Below are positions 45,305-54,940 of a DNA stretch of 64,000 nucleotides, piece after piece (the first letter of the stretch is position 1; each line of letters begins with the position of its first letter). Location of the stretch: the NCBI RefSeq assembly GCF_001766835.1, contig NZ_LKEU01000024.1, forward strand, positions 57,290 to 121,289, written 5' to 3'. Source of the DNA: Acetobacterium wieringae. GTDB lineage: Bacteria > Bacillota > Clostridia > Eubacteriales > Eubacteriaceae. The notes under the pieces are model-generated. The model saw only the letters and a program-made list of their open reading frames with translations. It did no database searches and was not told the DNA's origin. Position numbers and translations under genes: made by a program.

Positions 45305-45943
45305 ATGGTTTACTTAAAAATCAAAAGATTAATAGATATTATACTTTCATCATTAGGACTTATCATATTATCTCCTGTTTTTTTAGTACTGATTATAGCT
45401 ATCAAGGTTGACTCCCCTGGACCTGTTCTCTTTAAACAGAAAAGAGTAGGGATCCATAAGAGTCATTTTCATATATTGAAGTTTAGAACTATGAGAATTG
45501 ATACGCCGAAGGACACGCCAACACATCTGTTAGAAAATCCGGATCAATGGATTACTAAGGTAGGAAAGTTCCTAAGACGGACAAGCTTAGATGAGCTACC
45601 ACAAATCATTAATATCTTCAAAGGTGAGATGAGTATCATCGGTCCAAGACCAGCGCTTTGGAATCAGTATGACCTGATTGAAGAAAGAGATAAGTACGGT
45701 GCTAACGATGTGCCTGTTGGTCTTACTGGCTGGGCGCAGATTAATGGTAGAGATGAACTTGAGATTGATGTTAAGGCGAGACTTGATGGAGAGTACGCTG
45801 AGAAGATTGGTTTTTTGATGGATGTCAGATGCTTCTTTGGGACGATATTTAGTGTTCTTAGAAGTGATGGTGATGTTGAAGGTGGGACTGGAACTAGGTC
45901 TAAAACCGAGACAAATAACAAGACTGAGAAATCAAAAATCTGA
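45305..45943 (+). CDS. Initiating undecaprenyl-phosphate sugar transferase (copy 2)
   Basis: 212 aa, same family and function as 43458. Most of the sequence matches residue by residue (DSPGPVLFKQKRVGIHKSHF, DELPQIINI, GPRPALWNQYDLI, VPVGLTGWAQINGRDEL), while codon use is AT-rich. It is first in the colinear island operon and is probably the functional initiator for the island's repeat unit. GGAGGAAC precedes the ATG. Confidence 0.93.
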   Translation: MVYLKIKRLIDIILSSLGLIILSPVFLVLIIAIKVDSPGPVLFKQKRVGIHKSHFHILKFRTMRIDTPKDTPTHLLENPDQWITKVGKFLRRTSLDELPQIINIFKGEMSIIGPRPALWNQYDLIEERDKYGANDVPVGLTGWAQINGRDELEIDVKARLDGEYAEKIGFLMDVRCFFGTIFSVLRSDGDVEGGTGTRSKTETNNKTEKSKI

Positions 45944-45998
45944 GACTCCTGATATGAGCAGCATATCAAATAACAGTCCACTTGATTGAGGTGACAAA

Positions 45999-46802
45999 AT
46001 GAAAAATATCAAAAATATATTAATCACTGGAAAGAACAGTTACATAGGTACATCTCTTGAGAATTGGCTCATGAGAGAACCTGATAAATATAAAGTAGAT
46101 ACGGTTGACATGAAAGATGGATCATGGAAAGAGAAGGACTTTTCTCAGTATGATGTTGTGTTTCATGTGGCCGCTGTCGTGCACCAAAAAGAACAAACTG
46201 AAATGAAAGAGCTCTACTTTAAAGTGAATAGAGATTTACCTGTAGAGGTGGCTAAGAAAGCAAAAGAAGCAGGCGTCTCACAATTCATCTTTATGAGCAC
46301 TATGGCTGTTTATGGGGAAGAAGGTAAACTCGGACAAGAAGTAGTTATTAACCGTAATACACCGGTTAATCCAAAGACTTTCTATGGTGTAAGTAAGGTT
46401 GAAGCTGAGACAGAGTTAGGTAAATTAAATGATGATGGTTTTAGAGTTGTTGTGTTAAGACCACCAATGGTCTACGGGCCAAATTGTCCAGGTAATTATG
46501 CCAGATTGGAAAAGCTGGCTGTTAAATCACCAATATTCCCTTTAATAGATAATAAGCGAAGCATGCTTCATATAGACAAGCTTTGTCAGTTTGTGAAGGA
46601 ATACATTGATGAAGAAGCTCAAGGGTTGTATTTTCCACAAGATAATGAATATGTAAATACAAGCCTAATGGTTAAAGAACTGGCTGAGAAGAATGGCAAG
46701 TCAATTCATTTATCTAAAGCTGTTGGGATTGCTATAAAGCTAATCGGTAAAAGGGTTAATTTGATAAATAAGGTTTTTGGCAATTTGGTTTATGAAAAAT
46801 AG
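45999..46802 (+). CDS. NAD-dependent sugar epimerase/reductase (extended SDR)
   Basis: 267 aa. LITGKNSYIGTSLENW at the N-terminus (GxxxxxG variant), FMSTMAVYGEEG and the YxxxK motif FYGVSKVEAE; shorter than GalE. In related O-antigen clusters such proteins are 4-keto or 4-epimerase reductases acting on a UDP-HexNAc. The precise reaction is unknown. AGGTGAC precedes the ATG; followed 24 nt later by the WbuB-like gene. Confidence 0.82.
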   Translation: MKNIKNILITGKNSYIGTSLENWLMREPDKYKVDTVDMKDGSWKEKDFSQYDVVFHVAAVVHQKEQTEMKELYFKVNRDLPVEVAKKAKEAGVSQFIFMSTMAVYGEEGKLGQEVVINRNTPVNPKTFYGVSKVEAETELGKLNDDGFRVVVLRPPMVYGPNCPGNYARLEKLAVKSPIFPLIDNKRSMLHIDKLCQFVKEYIDEEAQGLYFPQDNEYVNTSLMVKELAEKNGKSIHLSKAVGIAIKLIGKRVNLINKVFGNLVYEK

Positions 46803-46826
46803 TTGAGAAATTGAGGGTGTAAATGT

Positions 46827-48056
46827 ATGGAGAAGAATGTACTTCTGTTATGTCAATATTTTTATCCAGAACATGTATCTTCGGCAATCTTACCTGCTCA
46901 ACTAGCAGAAGATTTAGCTGAAAGTGGCCATGATGTTAGTGTTATTTGTGGATGGCCACAAGAATATCATGATGGAAATTCAGTTACTCAGAGAGAGACA
47001 TACAAAGGAATTAATATATATAGATTGAAGTATGGCAACTTTAATAACAAAAGTAAGTTTGGTAGAATGATTAACTTCTTTTCTTTTTTTATGTCTGCCC
47101 TAATGAAGCTACCTAAAATTATGAAATATCAAGTTGTTATGGTATATTCCAATCCACCGATTCTTCCAATTATCGGCTATTGGGCAAAGAAACTGGCTAA
47201 AGTTAAGTTGGTTTTTGTGGGTTTTGATTTATATCCGGATAACGCAATAGCAATAAATGCGATAAGTGCTGATGGTGCAATCAGTAAGATGATGAAATAC
47301 ATCAATAAGAGAGTCTACTTAAATGCTGATCGTGTTATTGCAATTAGTAGCGATATGAAGAATTATATGTTGGAAGCCCATAAAGAATTAGATGAAGAAA
47401 GAACAATAGTAATTCCTAATTGGTACACTGGAGAAATTGAGCATTCTGGAATTATCAAAAATGATGAATTCAAGAAATTGCGAGAAACGTATCAACTAAT
47501 TGTTCTTTATACAGGCAACATGGGGGAGGCACAAGAGCTTGATACTATAATAGATTCAATCATCAATATGAATAAATCTAGTAAGTATGAAAATGTTCTA
47601 TTTGTTTTCACTGGACATGGCAGTAAAAAAGACAAAGTTGAGCAGAAATTAATGAATGCGGGAGTTGGTAATACAAAATTTTATGGCTTCCTTAAAGGTC
47701 AAGATTATAAAGATATAATGAATATTTCTGATGTGTGCTTGGTTAGCTTGAAAAAGGGAATTGAGGGACTGGGTGTTCCTAGTAAAACATATGGATACTT
47801 AGCATATGGAAAACCGGTGATATCAATAATGTCAGATGAAACAGAGTTAGCAAAAAATATTACGGCTTATAAGGCAGGTTTTAATGTTATTCAAAATGAT
47901 GTAGATGGATTTATTACTTCAATAGAGAGCTTTTTAGCAAATGAAAACTTAGTAAAAGATTACGCAAAGAACTCATATAGACTTCATAACGATCTTTATA
48001 AAAAAAGCATCTCGCTAGAGAAATATAGCCGTATGGTTGATGAAATAATCAAATAG
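46827..48056 (+). CDS. Family 4 glycosyltransferase, WbuB-like
   Basis: 409-aa GT-B enzyme. LLCQYFYPEHVSSAILPAQL at the N-terminus, LYTGNMGEAQELDTIIDSI and GVPSKTYGYLAYGKPVI near the C-terminal donor site are typical of WbuB, the proposed L-FucNAc/L-QuiNAc transferase of E. coli O-antigen clusters. It sits directly before the three sugar-nucleotide genes that would make that donor, the same association as in fnl/qnl clusters. Specificity is inferred. Confidence 0.85.
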   Translation: MEKNVLLLCQYFYPEHVSSAILPAQLAEDLAESGHDVSVICGWPQEYHDGNSVTQRETYKGINIYRLKYGNFNNKSKFGRMINFFSFFMSALMKLPKIMKYQVVMVYSNPPILPIIGYWAKKLAKVKLVFVGFDLYPDNAIAINAISADGAISKMMKYINKRVYLNADRVIAISSDMKNYMLEAHKELDEERTIVIPNWYTGEIEHSGIIKNDEFKKLRETYQLIVLYTGNMGEAQELDTIIDSIINMNKSSKYENVLFVFTGHGSKKDKVEQKLMNAGVGNTKFYGFLKGQDYKDIMNISDVCLVSLKKGIEGLGVPSKTYGYLAYGKPVISIMSDETELAKNITAYKAGFNVIQNDVDGFITSIESFLANENLVKDYAKNSYRLHNDLYKKSISLEKYSRMVDEIIK

Positions 48057-48072
48057 ATAAAGGAGAACAGAA

Positions 48073-49095
48073 ATGTTTAAAAATAAAACCCTTCTAATCA
48101 CAGGTGGAACAGGCTCTTTTGGAAATGCTGTTATGAAGAGATTCTTACATACAGATGTAAAAGAAATCCGTATTTTTTCTCGTGATGAAAAGAAACAGGA
48201 TGACATGAGAAAACAATACAAAAACGATAAATTGAAATTCTATATAGGGGACGTAAGAGACTTGGCTAGTGTTAAAAATGCGATGCATGGAGTAGATTAT
48301 ATATTTCATGCAGCCGCACTTAAGCAAGTACCATCATGTGAGTTCTTTCCTCTTGAAGCAGTCAAGACAAACGTAATGGGAACAGACAATGTTCTAACGG
48401 GAGCAATTGAGATGGGCATTAATAAGGTTATCTGTTTATCTACGGATAAAGCGGCATACCCTATCAATGCAATGGGCATCTCAAAAGCCATGATGGAGAA
48501 GGTATTTGTAGCTAAAGCAAAGACTGTTGATCCTGACAGAACACTTATTTGTGGTACTAGATATGGTAATGTGATGGCTTCAAGAGGGTCAGTAATTCCA
48601 CTTTTTATAGATCAGATTAAGAATGGACAACCTTTGACTGTTACAGATCCTAATATGACAAGATTCTTGATGAGTTTAGAAGAAGCTGTTGAACTTGTTG
48701 TATTTGCATTTGAGAATGCTGAAGCAGGGGATATTATGGTACAAAAAGCTCCTGCATCAACAATTGGCGATTTAGCGCAAGCTGTTAAAGAACTATTTAA
48801 CGCTGAAAATGAGATTAAAATCATTGGTACTCGCCACGGAGAAAAGTTGTACGAAACGCTTTTAACTAAGGAAGAACATGTAGGTGCACAAGACATGGGC
48901 GGGTTCTATAGGGTTCCTGCAGATAAACGAGATCTTAACTATGATAAATATTTTATTGAAGGAAATGAAGAGCTTCAACAAGTAGAAGATTACAATTCTC
49001 ATAATACAGAGAGACTCAATGTTGAGCAGATTAAAGAGAAGTTACTAGAACTTGATTATATCCAGGAAGAATTAAAAAACTGGGAGGGAAGATAA
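48073..49095 (+). CDS. UDP-GlcNAc 4,6-dehydratase/5-epimerase (FnlA/QnlA/CapE-like)
   Basis: First step from UDP-GlcNAc to L-configured 6-deoxy amino sugars. 340 aa. TGGTGSFGNAV, then CLSTDKAAYPINAMGISKAM in which Met replaces the usual Tyr (MxxxK), as in the inverting dehydratases CapE and FlaA1. RYGNVMASRGSVIPLF and TRHGEKLYE also match. AAAGGAG precedes the ATG; the stop overlaps the next start (TAATG). Confidence 0.92.
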   Translation: MFKNKTLLITGGTGSFGNAVMKRFLHTDVKEIRIFSRDEKKQDDMRKQYKNDKLKFYIGDVRDLASVKNAMHGVDYIFHAAALKQVPSCEFFPLEAVKTNVMGTDNVLTGAIEMGINKVICLSTDKAAYPINAMGISKAMMEKVFVAKAKTVDPDRTLICGTRYGNVMASRGSVIPLFIDQIKNGQPLTVTDPNMTRFLMSLEEAVELVVFAFENAEAGDIMVQKAPASTIGDLAQAVKELFNAENEIKIIGTRHGEKLYETLLTKEEHVGAQDMGGFYRVPADKRDLNYDKYFIEGNEELQQVEDYNSHNTERLNVEQIKEKLLELDYIQEELKNWEGR

Positions 49096-49949
49096 TGAAG
49101 GTCCTAACCCTTGGTGGAACAGGCATGGCGGGGCATACCATTTCAATATATTTTAAAGAAGCTGGTCATGATGTAACTGCTTTTAGTAGAAGCAAAGTGG
49201 ATTATTGCAAGAATGTAAATGGTGATATCACTGATTTTGAGAATCTAAAGAAGATTATCAATGAAGGTCAATATGACGCAATTATAAATGCCATAGGAAT
49301 ATTAAATCAAGATGCAGAAGATCATAAATCAAATGCAGTCTTATTGAATAGTTACTTACCGCATTTTCTAAGCGATACGACAAAAGAAATGAAGACGAGA
49401 GTTGTTCATATGAGTACGGACTGTGTTTTTTCTGGAAAGACTGGTGGTTACTCAGAGACTTCATTCAGAGATGGAGAAACTTTCTATGATAGATCAAAAG
49501 CGTTGGGTGAACTAGAAAATAGTAAGGATTTAACTTTTAGAAATTCAATTATTGGTCCTGACATGAGCGAAAGAGGAATAGGTCTTTTCAATTGGTTCAT
49601 GAAGCAAGAAGGTCAGATTAATGGGTTCACCAAAGCCATATGGACAGGCGTAACAACATTGACATTAGCAAAAGCAATGGAACAGGCCCTAAAAGAAAAT
49701 CTAACAGGACTTTATAATCTGGTTAATAATGAAAGTATAAGTAAGTATGAGTTATTAAAGCTATTCAATAAGTATATGAAAGACGAACAGATTGAGATTG
49801 TACCTAGTGATAATCTTTCACTAGATAAATCTTTAATTAACAATCGAACAGATTTTTCATTTAAAGTACCTAGTTATGAAGCTATGGTAGCTGAGATGAA
49901 AGAATGGATAGATAATCATAAAGATCTCTATCCACATTATTTCAAGTAG
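49095..49949 (+). CDS. RmlD-like 4-keto reductase (QnlB/WbvR-like)
   Basis: 284 aa, RmlD-type SDR: LGGTGMAGHT, MSTDCVFSGKTGGYSE and FYDRSKALGE (YxxxK). It is one domain only, without the C-terminal cupin of CapF/FnlB (about 370 aa), which fits the L-RhaNAc/L-QuiNAc branch better than L-FucNAc. It is flanked by the FnlA-like and FnlC-like enzymes. The product assignment is inference from family and length. Confidence 0.85.
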   Translation: MKVLTLGGTGMAGHTISIYFKEAGHDVTAFSRSKVDYCKNVNGDITDFENLKKIINEGQYDAIINAIGILNQDAEDHKSNAVLLNSYLPHFLSDTTKEMKTRVVHMSTDCVFSGKTGGYSETSFRDGETFYDRSKALGELENSKDLTFRNSIIGPDMSERGIGLFNWFMKQEGQINGFTKAIWTGVTTLTLAKAMEQALKENLTGLYNLVNNESISKYELLKLFNKYMKDEQIEIVPSDNLSLDKSLINNRTDFSFKVPSYEAMVAEMKEWIDNHKDLYPHYFK

Positions 49950-49962
49950 GGGGCAAGTTTAA

Positions 49963-51090
49963 ATGAAGAAATTAAAATTAATGACAATCGTGGGTACTCG
50001 CCCTGAAATCATAAAACTCTCTGAAGTGATTAAGAAAAGCGATAAGTACTTTGAGCATATATTGGTTCATACAGGTCAGAATTATGACTATGAACTGAAC
50101 CAAGTGTTTTTTGAAAATCTAGGAATAAGAGAGCCCAATTTTTATCTTAATGTTGTAGGTGATAATTTAGGCCAAACCATGGGGAATGTATTAGCTAAAT
50201 CTTATGAAATAATGGTGCAAGAGCAACCAGATGCTTTACTTGTTCTAGGTGATACCAATTCATGCCTAAGTGTAATTTCTGCCAAGAGACTTAAGATTCC
50301 AATTTTCCATATGGAAGCAGGGAATCGATGTTTTGATGAAAACCTTCCAGAAGAGATTAACAGGAGGATTGTTGATCATACAAGTGATGTAAATCTTTGT
50401 TATACAGAACACGCAAGGAATTACCTTAATTGGGAAGGTGTTCCAAAAGAACGGACTTATGTTGTTGGTTCGCCAATGGCTGAGGTGTTAAAAGTAAACA
50501 AAGAGAAAATCGACGACAGTAAGGTACTCGAGTCATTAGGATTAGAAAAAGGTAAGTATATTCTATTATCAGCTCATCGCGAAGAAAACATCGATAACGA
50601 AGATAATTTCATGGCCTTAATGAATGCTGTCAATGCCATGGCTGAAAAATATGATTTTTCGGTTATCTACAGCACTCATCCAAGAAGTAAGAAGTTCATT
50701 GAGCAAAGAGGATTTAAATTCCACTCAAATGTAAGAAGTTTGCAGCCATTTGGATTTGCTGACTATAATCATCTTCAACAGAATTCGTTTTGTGTAGTGT
50801 CAGATAGTGGGACTATTGCAGAAGAGGCTTCTTATTTTAGGTTTCCTGCAGTTTCTGTGAGAACTAGTACAGAGAGACCAGAAGCCTTAGATAAGGGTAA
50901 TATGGTCATTGGTAGCATAACAACTGAACAAGTACTACAAGCTGTAGATATGGCTGTAGAGATGAATGCTCAAGGAGATACAGGAGTAGATGTGCCAAAT
51001 TATGTAGATGAGAACGTGAGCACAAAGGTTGTTAAGTTAATTCAAAGCTATACGGGGATTGTAAATAAGATGGTGTGGAGGAAAAACTAA
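49963..51090 (+). CDS. UDP-L-HexNAc 2-epimerase (QnlC/FnlC/WbjD-like)
   Basis: Non-hydrolysing C2 epimerase, 375 aa, last step of the L-sugar pathway. IVGTRPEIIKLSEVI, HTGQNYDYELNQVFF, LGDTNSCLSVISAKRL, MEAGNRCFDENLPEEINRR and SAHREENID match the WbjD/CapG branch rather than WecB (the N-terminal WecB motif is GTRPEAIKMAP). It follows the reductase by 13 nt and is 3 nt before the next gene. Confidence 0.9.
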   Translation: MKKLKLMTIVGTRPEIIKLSEVIKKSDKYFEHILVHTGQNYDYELNQVFFENLGIREPNFYLNVVGDNLGQTMGNVLAKSYEIMVQEQPDALLVLGDTNSCLSVISAKRLKIPIFHMEAGNRCFDENLPEEINRRIVDHTSDVNLCYTEHARNYLNWEGVPKERTYVVGSPMAEVLKVNKEKIDDSKVLESLGLEKGKYILLSAHREENIDNEDNFMALMNAVNAMAEKYDFSVIYSTHPRSKKFIEQRGFKFHSNVRSLQPFGFADYNHLQQNSFCVVSDSGTIAEEASYFRFPAVSVRTSTERPEALDKGNMVIGSITTEQVLQAVDMAVEMNAQGDTGVDVPNYVDENVSTKVVKLIQSYTGIVNKMVWRKN

Positions 51091-51093
51091 AAT

Positions 51094-52206
51094 ATGAAGA
51101 TAGATGATAACTTGAGTATATCAAAACAAAAGATTGCATTAGTGCTACCGAGTAATATCAGATATGCTCCTTTTTATCGGAAGTATGAAGATATTCTAGT
51201 TAAAAACGATATTCCATTCGACCTTATATATTGGAATAGAGAAAATATAATTGAAGATATTTCGGGAACATTGCATTCTTATAGTTTGAAAGATCGTGTT
51301 AATTCTAAAAATTACCTAAAAATTATTAAGTACTTTGGATTTGCAAGATATGTAAAAAAGAAGTTAGAAAGAGAAAAATATAATAAAGTTATTTTCCTTG
51401 GATCCAATGCTGGTACTGTAGCCCTATTATCTTCTCACCTAGCAAAAAAGTTCAAGGATCAGTATTGGTTAGATATTAGAGACTATACCTATGAGTACTT
51501 TGGCATCTACTACAAATATATGGAAACAGCTATAAAGAACTCATTTGCGACAGCTATTTCTTCAGAAGGATATAAAATTTTCTTGCCAAAACATGATTAC
51601 ATTAATGTTCATAATATTGATATTAATAGTATTGAAGCTTCGTTAGAAAAAAGGTCAACTATTATTGATGAAATAACATTACCTATTAGAATCAGCTTTA
51701 TTGGTTTAGTAAGGTATTATGAGGAAAATAAAAGATTGATTAAAGCTCTTGGTAATGATTCTCGATTTTTGATTCAATACTTTGGACAAAACTCGGATGT
51801 CTTAAAAAAATATTGCGAAGAAAATAATATTAGAAATGTTAATTTTGTTGGAAGATTTGAACCGTGTGAGACAGCGGAGTTTTATTCAAAAACAGATATA
51901 ATTAATAACATTTATGGAAACAATGGTTTAGCTGTAACGACAGCCTTATCAAATAAATTATATTTTGCCGCTGCTCTTAATATTCCTATCCTGGTCTCTC
52001 CAAATACTTATATGGATGAAATAACTAAGCAGTATAGTTTTGGATATTCTGTAGATTTTGATGCTAATAACTTAGCTGATGAATTATTCCTCTGGTATGA
52101 GCGTTACAGAAATAATAACAAGAATCAGAATAAATTATTATGGTCTAAAGCAATAGAGGAGAATAAAGAATTTGAGAGTAAGTTTATGGAGTTTATAAGC
52201 TTTTGA
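51094..52206 (+). CDS. Glycosyltransferase-like protein of polysaccharide island
   Basis: 370 aa, GT-B/family 4-like fold. N-terminal ALVLPSNIRYAPFYRKYEDIL and later RISFIGLVRYYEENKRLI, NVNFVGRFEPCETAEFYSKTD are compatible with the donor domain, but no strict EX7E motif is visible. It likely adds one sugar of the repeat unit; the substrate is unknown. A ribosome site lies within the end of the upstream gene (GGAGGAAAAAC). Confidence 0.7.
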   Translation: MKIDDNLSISKQKIALVLPSNIRYAPFYRKYEDILVKNDIPFDLIYWNRENIIEDISGTLHSYSLKDRVNSKNYLKIIKYFGFARYVKKKLEREKYNKVIFLGSNAGTVALLSSHLAKKFKDQYWLDIRDYTYEYFGIYYKYMETAIKNSFATAISSEGYKIFLPKHDYINVHNIDINSIEASLEKRSTIIDEITLPIRISFIGLVRYYEENKRLIKALGNDSRFLIQYFGQNSDVLKKYCEENNIRNVNFVGRFEPCETAEFYSKTDIINNIYGNNGLAVTTALSNKLYFAAALNIPILVSPNTYMDEITKQYSFGYSVDFDANNLADELFLWYERYRNNNKNQNKLLWSKAIEENKEFESKFMEFISF

Positions 52207-52233
52207 ATACATTGGCAGAGAGAATTGGTGATT

Positions 52234-53472
52234 ATGATGAAATTTTTAATTGTAACTCAAGATATGAATATAGGAGGGATTCAGAAATCACTTTTAAATT
52301 TACTTAATAGAATTAGTGAGGAAAATCATAATATTCAATTACGGTTATTTAATAAACAAGGTGATTATTTGGGATTTTTACCTAGCAATGTGAAAGTAGA
52401 CGATTGTGGTTATTTTATAAGTGCAATATCGGATTCAAAGAGGGATTTGTTGAAGAATAGAAATTATATAAAGTTAATAGTCAAAATAATCTTAATGGGT
52501 TTTGCAAAGGTTACTTCACCAAATTTTATATACAAGATGTTATTTAAATTAGATAAAGACAAAACTGAATATGATGTAGCTATTTCTTTTTCTCAAGATA
52601 ATTATACAGCAGTGTTTTCAAAAGGTTGTAATCAGTACGTAACGGATTATGTTACAAGTAATATTAAAGCAGCATTTATTCATTCGGATATAATTAATGA
52701 ATCAGCAGATATCGAAGATATGAGGAAGAAATATAGATTGATGGATGCTGTGATAAATGTATCAAACTCAGGTAAAAAGACTTTTGACGAAATCTTTCCT
52801 GAATATAAATCAAAATCATTTGTTATGAAAAATTTATTCAATGAATCAGAAATAACAAAAATGGCTAATCAGTCTTATGGAATAACTAATCCTGAAAAAT
52901 CACTAAAATTGGTGACTGTTTCAAGACTTAGTTATTTAAAGGGTACAGATAGAATTTTAAAACTAGCTAATAAACTAAAAGAGATAGGGTTTCATGATTA
53001 CGTTTGGCATGTAGTGGGAGAAGGTACAGGAGAATACGAATCATCTAGATTAAGACAATGGGCAAAAGAAAATAATATTGATGACAAATTGATTTTCGTT
53101 GGCAACAATCCTAATCCATATCCATATATTAAGAATTCGGATGTATTTGTTTTTCCAACAAGAACAGAAGCTTTTCCAATGGTAACTATAGAGTCTCTTA
53201 TACTAAATACACCGGTTGTTGCATGTAGATACTCATCAGTAGATGAACAAATAACAAATAACTACAACGGATTGGTAATTGAAAATAATGATGACGCTTT
53301 TCAACAAGGTTTAATAAGTTTAATGTCTGATGGATTTAGAAAAATTCATGACTGGACTGAAAGCCTAAATTCCTATAGTTATGAAAATGAAAAGAATTAC
53401 TCTGAGTTTAACAGAATTATTGGAGAATTGGAAGAAAAATGCCGTGCTCATGATAGGGTAGATAGGAAGTGA
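52234..53472 (+). CDS. Family 4 glycosyltransferase
   Basis: About 412 aa. FLIVTQDMNIGGIQKSLLNL at the N-terminus and LVTVSRLSYLKGTDRILKLA, HVVGEGTGEYE, VFVFPTRTEAFPMVTIES (EX7E-type donor site) are standard GT4 signatures. The start is ATG 52234 or 52237; TTG 52225 has no better site. It ends 4 nt before the Wzy start. Specificity unknown. Confidence 0.87.
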   Translation: MMKFLIVTQDMNIGGIQKSLLNLLNRISEENHNIQLRLFNKQGDYLGFLPSNVKVDDCGYFISAISDSKRDLLKNRNYIKLIVKIILMGFAKVTSPNFIYKMLFKLDKDKTEYDVAISFSQDNYTAVFSKGCNQYVTDYVTSNIKAAFIHSDIINESADIEDMRKKYRLMDAVINVSNSGKKTFDEIFPEYKSKSFVMKNLFNESEITKMANQSYGITNPEKSLKLVTVSRLSYLKGTDRILKLANKLKEIGFHDYVWHVVGEGTGEYESSRLRQWAKENNIDDKLIFVGNNPNPYPYIKNSDVFVFPTRTEAFPMVTIESLILNTPVVACRYSSVDEQITNNYNGLVIENNDDAFQQGLISLMSDGFRKIHDWTESLNSYSYENEKNYSEFNRIIGELEEKCRAHDRVDRK

Positions 53473-53476
53473 CAAT

Positions 53477-54895
53477 TTGAAAACTGATAAATTACGGTAT
53501 TACAGTGTGGTAATCTTATATTTCTTTATGTTAGTAATTTTCTTGATGATATCATATGGTTCTGACTTATCAATAAAACGATTGACTTATATAGCAATTT
53601 TTCAGTTAGTATTAAGTTTAACCATCTTAACTAAGCGGGGCTATGGTCTTTTTTCATTACCATCATTATTTTTGATCGTAAGTTTTATATTCCACTTAAG
53701 CCATTTGATATTAATTTTAATCGATACCCCTGTTATTAAGTGGTATGATTTGAGAGGCTTCACAAGTACAGAAACATATATAAAATCGATTGTCTTTACA
53801 ATTAAAGTACAAGCGTTTGTTCTATTAGGAATATTGTTAGCAAAAAAGAAATCAAAACGGAATGAATTCAACAATATGATTTCTCAAGAGAAAGAAAGTA
53901 TTGATAAGCGAATTATTTATAAAGTAGGTCTCATCTTGATTATGATTGGTATTATACCCAGGCTCTATGTGGACATTAATAGATTTCTTCTATTTCTTAG
54001 TGGAAATTATTTGGCAACCTACAATTTGAGCTTATCAGGCGTTATTGTAGTTATATCTGGAATGGTAGATACAGGGATAATTTTGGTGTTGATTGGGAAA
54101 AAAGGAAATCCGGTTTTCTGTAAACGGGTATTCATATTTTCTTTGATATATTTAACTTTATTCATGTTCAGTGGTCATAGAGCTAGTTCGATAATAACAA
54201 TTATTACTTTAGCATACGTATATTTTGATATTATCAAATCATTGAATAAGAAATCAGTATTATTTTGGGGATTTATATCCTACTTGTTTGTATTTCTTAT
54301 AGGATTAATTGCTGATATTAGAATGTTAGGTGATTTTAGTATTAAAACAATTGCTGAGCATGCAGCAAAATTAATCATATCATCTCCTTTGCTAGAAATA
54401 TTAGGTGAATTTGGAACGAGTTTGAAATCTGTTATATATAGTATAATGACATTTCCTGAAATAAGTAGCCATTCTTATGGTACTAATTATTTAAAAGGTC
54501 TTTTACTTGTATTCCCAAATATTGGCGGATTCCTATCATCAATAATAAGTGAAATAACTTATGTATTTCACTTTCAGAATTATGCAGCAATGGGCGGTTC
54601 ATATATAGGTGAATTATATTATGCTGCTGGTGATTTGGGGATGCTCTTTGCTGTGTTAGTAGGTTTAATTCTTGGACATGTTAGCAATAGACTACTATAT
54701 GCAAAAAACATAAAGAATTGGATGGTGTATGCTCTATATATTGTTGTTTTTCCCAATATACTCTGGTGGAGTAGAGATTTCTTCTACACTATGATAAGAG
54801 AAATTGTATGGACAATAACTCTTATGTTGGTGTTGTTTACATTTTTTAAAAGTCGTTCAAAGTATAAATCTAAAACAAATATTTCTGTGTCTTAA
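53477..54895 (+). CDS. wzy: O-antigen/exopolysaccharide repeat-unit polymerase (Wzy)
   Basis: 472 aa with about 11-12 TM segments and a large periplasm-side loop around residues 300-370 (SYGTNYLKGLLLVFPNIGG, MGGSYIGELYYAAGDLG), the pattern of Wzy polymerases. Polymerises lipid-linked repeat units at the outer face of the membrane. TTG start with AGGAAG upstream. Assignment rests on topology and position among GT and Wzx genes rather than strong motifs. Confidence 0.83.
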   Translation: MKTDKLRYYSVVILYFFMLVIFLMISYGSDLSIKRLTYIAIFQLVLSLTILTKRGYGLFSLPSLFLIVSFIFHLSHLILILIDTPVIKWYDLRGFTSTETYIKSIVFTIKVQAFVLLGILLAKKKSKRNEFNNMISQEKESIDKRIIYKVGLILIMIGIIPRLYVDINRFLLFLSGNYLATYNLSLSGVIVVISGMVDTGIILVLIGKKGNPVFCKRVFIFSLIYLTLFMFSGHRASSIITIITLAYVYFDIIKSLNKKSVLFWGFISYLFVFLIGLIADIRMLGDFSIKTIAEHAAKLIISSPLLEILGEFGTSLKSVIYSIMTFPEISSHSYGTNYLKGLLLVFPNIGGFLSSIISEITYVFHFQNYAAMGGSYIGELYYAAGDLGMLFAVLVGLILGHVSNRLLYAKNIKNWMVYALYIVVFPNILWWSRDFFYTMIREIVWTITLMLVLFTFFKSRSKYKSKTNISVS

Positions 54896-54940
54896 AACTA
54901 ATAAATTATTTGAAATACAAATTTTGAAAGAGTGATTTTT

